Source: Segetimicrobium sp035279545 (lineage in GTDB: Bacteria; Sysuimicrobiota; Sysuimicrobiia; Sysuimicrobiales; Segetimicrobiaceae). From it: DNA of 13,879 nucleotides. A program made the position numbers and the translations under genes. Shown in pieces: positions 13,730 to 13,879 of this stretch. The notes under the pieces are model-generated. The model saw only the letters and a program-made list of their open reading frames with translations, was not told the DNA's origin and did not search any database. Each line of letters begins with the position of its first letter. Positions within the stretch are counted from its first letter, which is position 1. The DNA is taken from NCBI GenBank assembly GCA_035279545.1, contig DATEHM010000200.1:1-13879 (forward strand), in the 5' to 3' direction.

Positions 13730-13879
13730 ATGCGACTGGTCACCTTTGAACACCGCGGTGAGGCCCGCGTGGGGGTCCATCGCGACGACACGGTGGTCGA
13801 CCTTCGCGCCGCCTGGGGCAAGGACGGCGCCGCGCCGGCGACGATGCTAGCGCTCGTCAGCGGCGGCCCGGCAGCGATC
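13730..13879 (+). CDS. Fumarylacetoacetate hydrolase-family protein (N-terminal fragment)
   Basis: Fifty codons precede the window edge. The N-terminus MRLVTFEHRGEARVGV, then VVDLRAA and a helix ending MLALVSGG, is the opening of many fumarylacetoacetase-fold proteins (fumarylacetoacetate hydrolases, fumarylpyruvate hydrolases and related C-C bond hydrolases). Metal-binding residues lie further on, outside the window, so activity and substrate cannot be called. The ATG at 13730 has GGGGGGAGAG upstream. The 28-base spacing from the dehydratase gene suggests a shared transcript. Confidence 0.75.
   Translation, partial: MRLVTFEHRGEARVGVHRDDTVVDLRAAWGKDGAAPATMLALVSGGPAAI

Noticed and set aside
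1..13879. CRISPR arrays, rRNA genes, insertion sequences
   Set aside because: I saw no regularly spaced repeats of CRISPR length, no rRNA signatures and no transposase motifs in any frame I read.

Overview
The window is GC-rich bacterial DNA (clearly above 60 % by eye) with strong AGGAGG-type ribosome binding sites and frequent GTG starts. The taxon cannot be fixed from the sequence. The gene mix and codon use fit an uncultivated, GC-rich soil or sediment bacterium; I would not name a phylum.

Left third (1-3097, all minus strand): a conjugative-element module. In transcription order it has a single-stranded DNA-binding protein (SSB) without the usual C-terminal DxxPF tip, a 303-base non-coding stretch with four inverted repeats, a Replication-relaxation family protein, and, overlapping it by ATGA, a TraG/TraD/VirD4-type coupling ATPase that runs off the left edge. 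This looks like one end of an integrative conjugative element or a plasmid-derived island. No integrase, relaxase or att site is visible. The SSB gene is preceded by a TTGACA/17/TACGCT promoter embedded in an AT-rich block of 8-bp operator-like direct repeats.

Middle (3437-8622): metabolic genes. On the plus strand are an EamA-family permease and a group II PLP-dependent decarboxylase. Convergent to them on the minus strand are a two-domain (tandem) nitroreductase gene and an M24 'Xaa-Pro peptidase'-like gene. The nitroreductase gene carries an in-frame TAA and a frameshift. The M24 gene has altered metal-site residues, and its best RBS/ATG lies in another frame. Both genes therefore suggest either decay or base-calling/assembly indels.

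Right third (8778-13879): a secreted protein of unknown function with a CsgG/LpoB-like look (minus strand, possibly coupled to a 19-codon leader ORF). It is divergent from a two-gene heterodimeric ABC exporter driven by a perfect extended -10 promoter (TGGTATAAT). The two half-transporters show the textbook asymmetric ATP sites: a degenerate Walker B Asp in the first and a degenerate LSVGQ signature in the second. They are followed by a pterin-4a-carbinolamine dehydratase and the start of a fumarylacetoacetate hydrolase-family gene cut by the window edge.

I do not see a convincing, wholly new system. The best leads are the M24 subfamily with Cys in the metal site, the broken tandem nitroreductase, the 8-bp repeat operator at the SSB promoter, and the inverted-repeat-rich gap inside the conjugation module.
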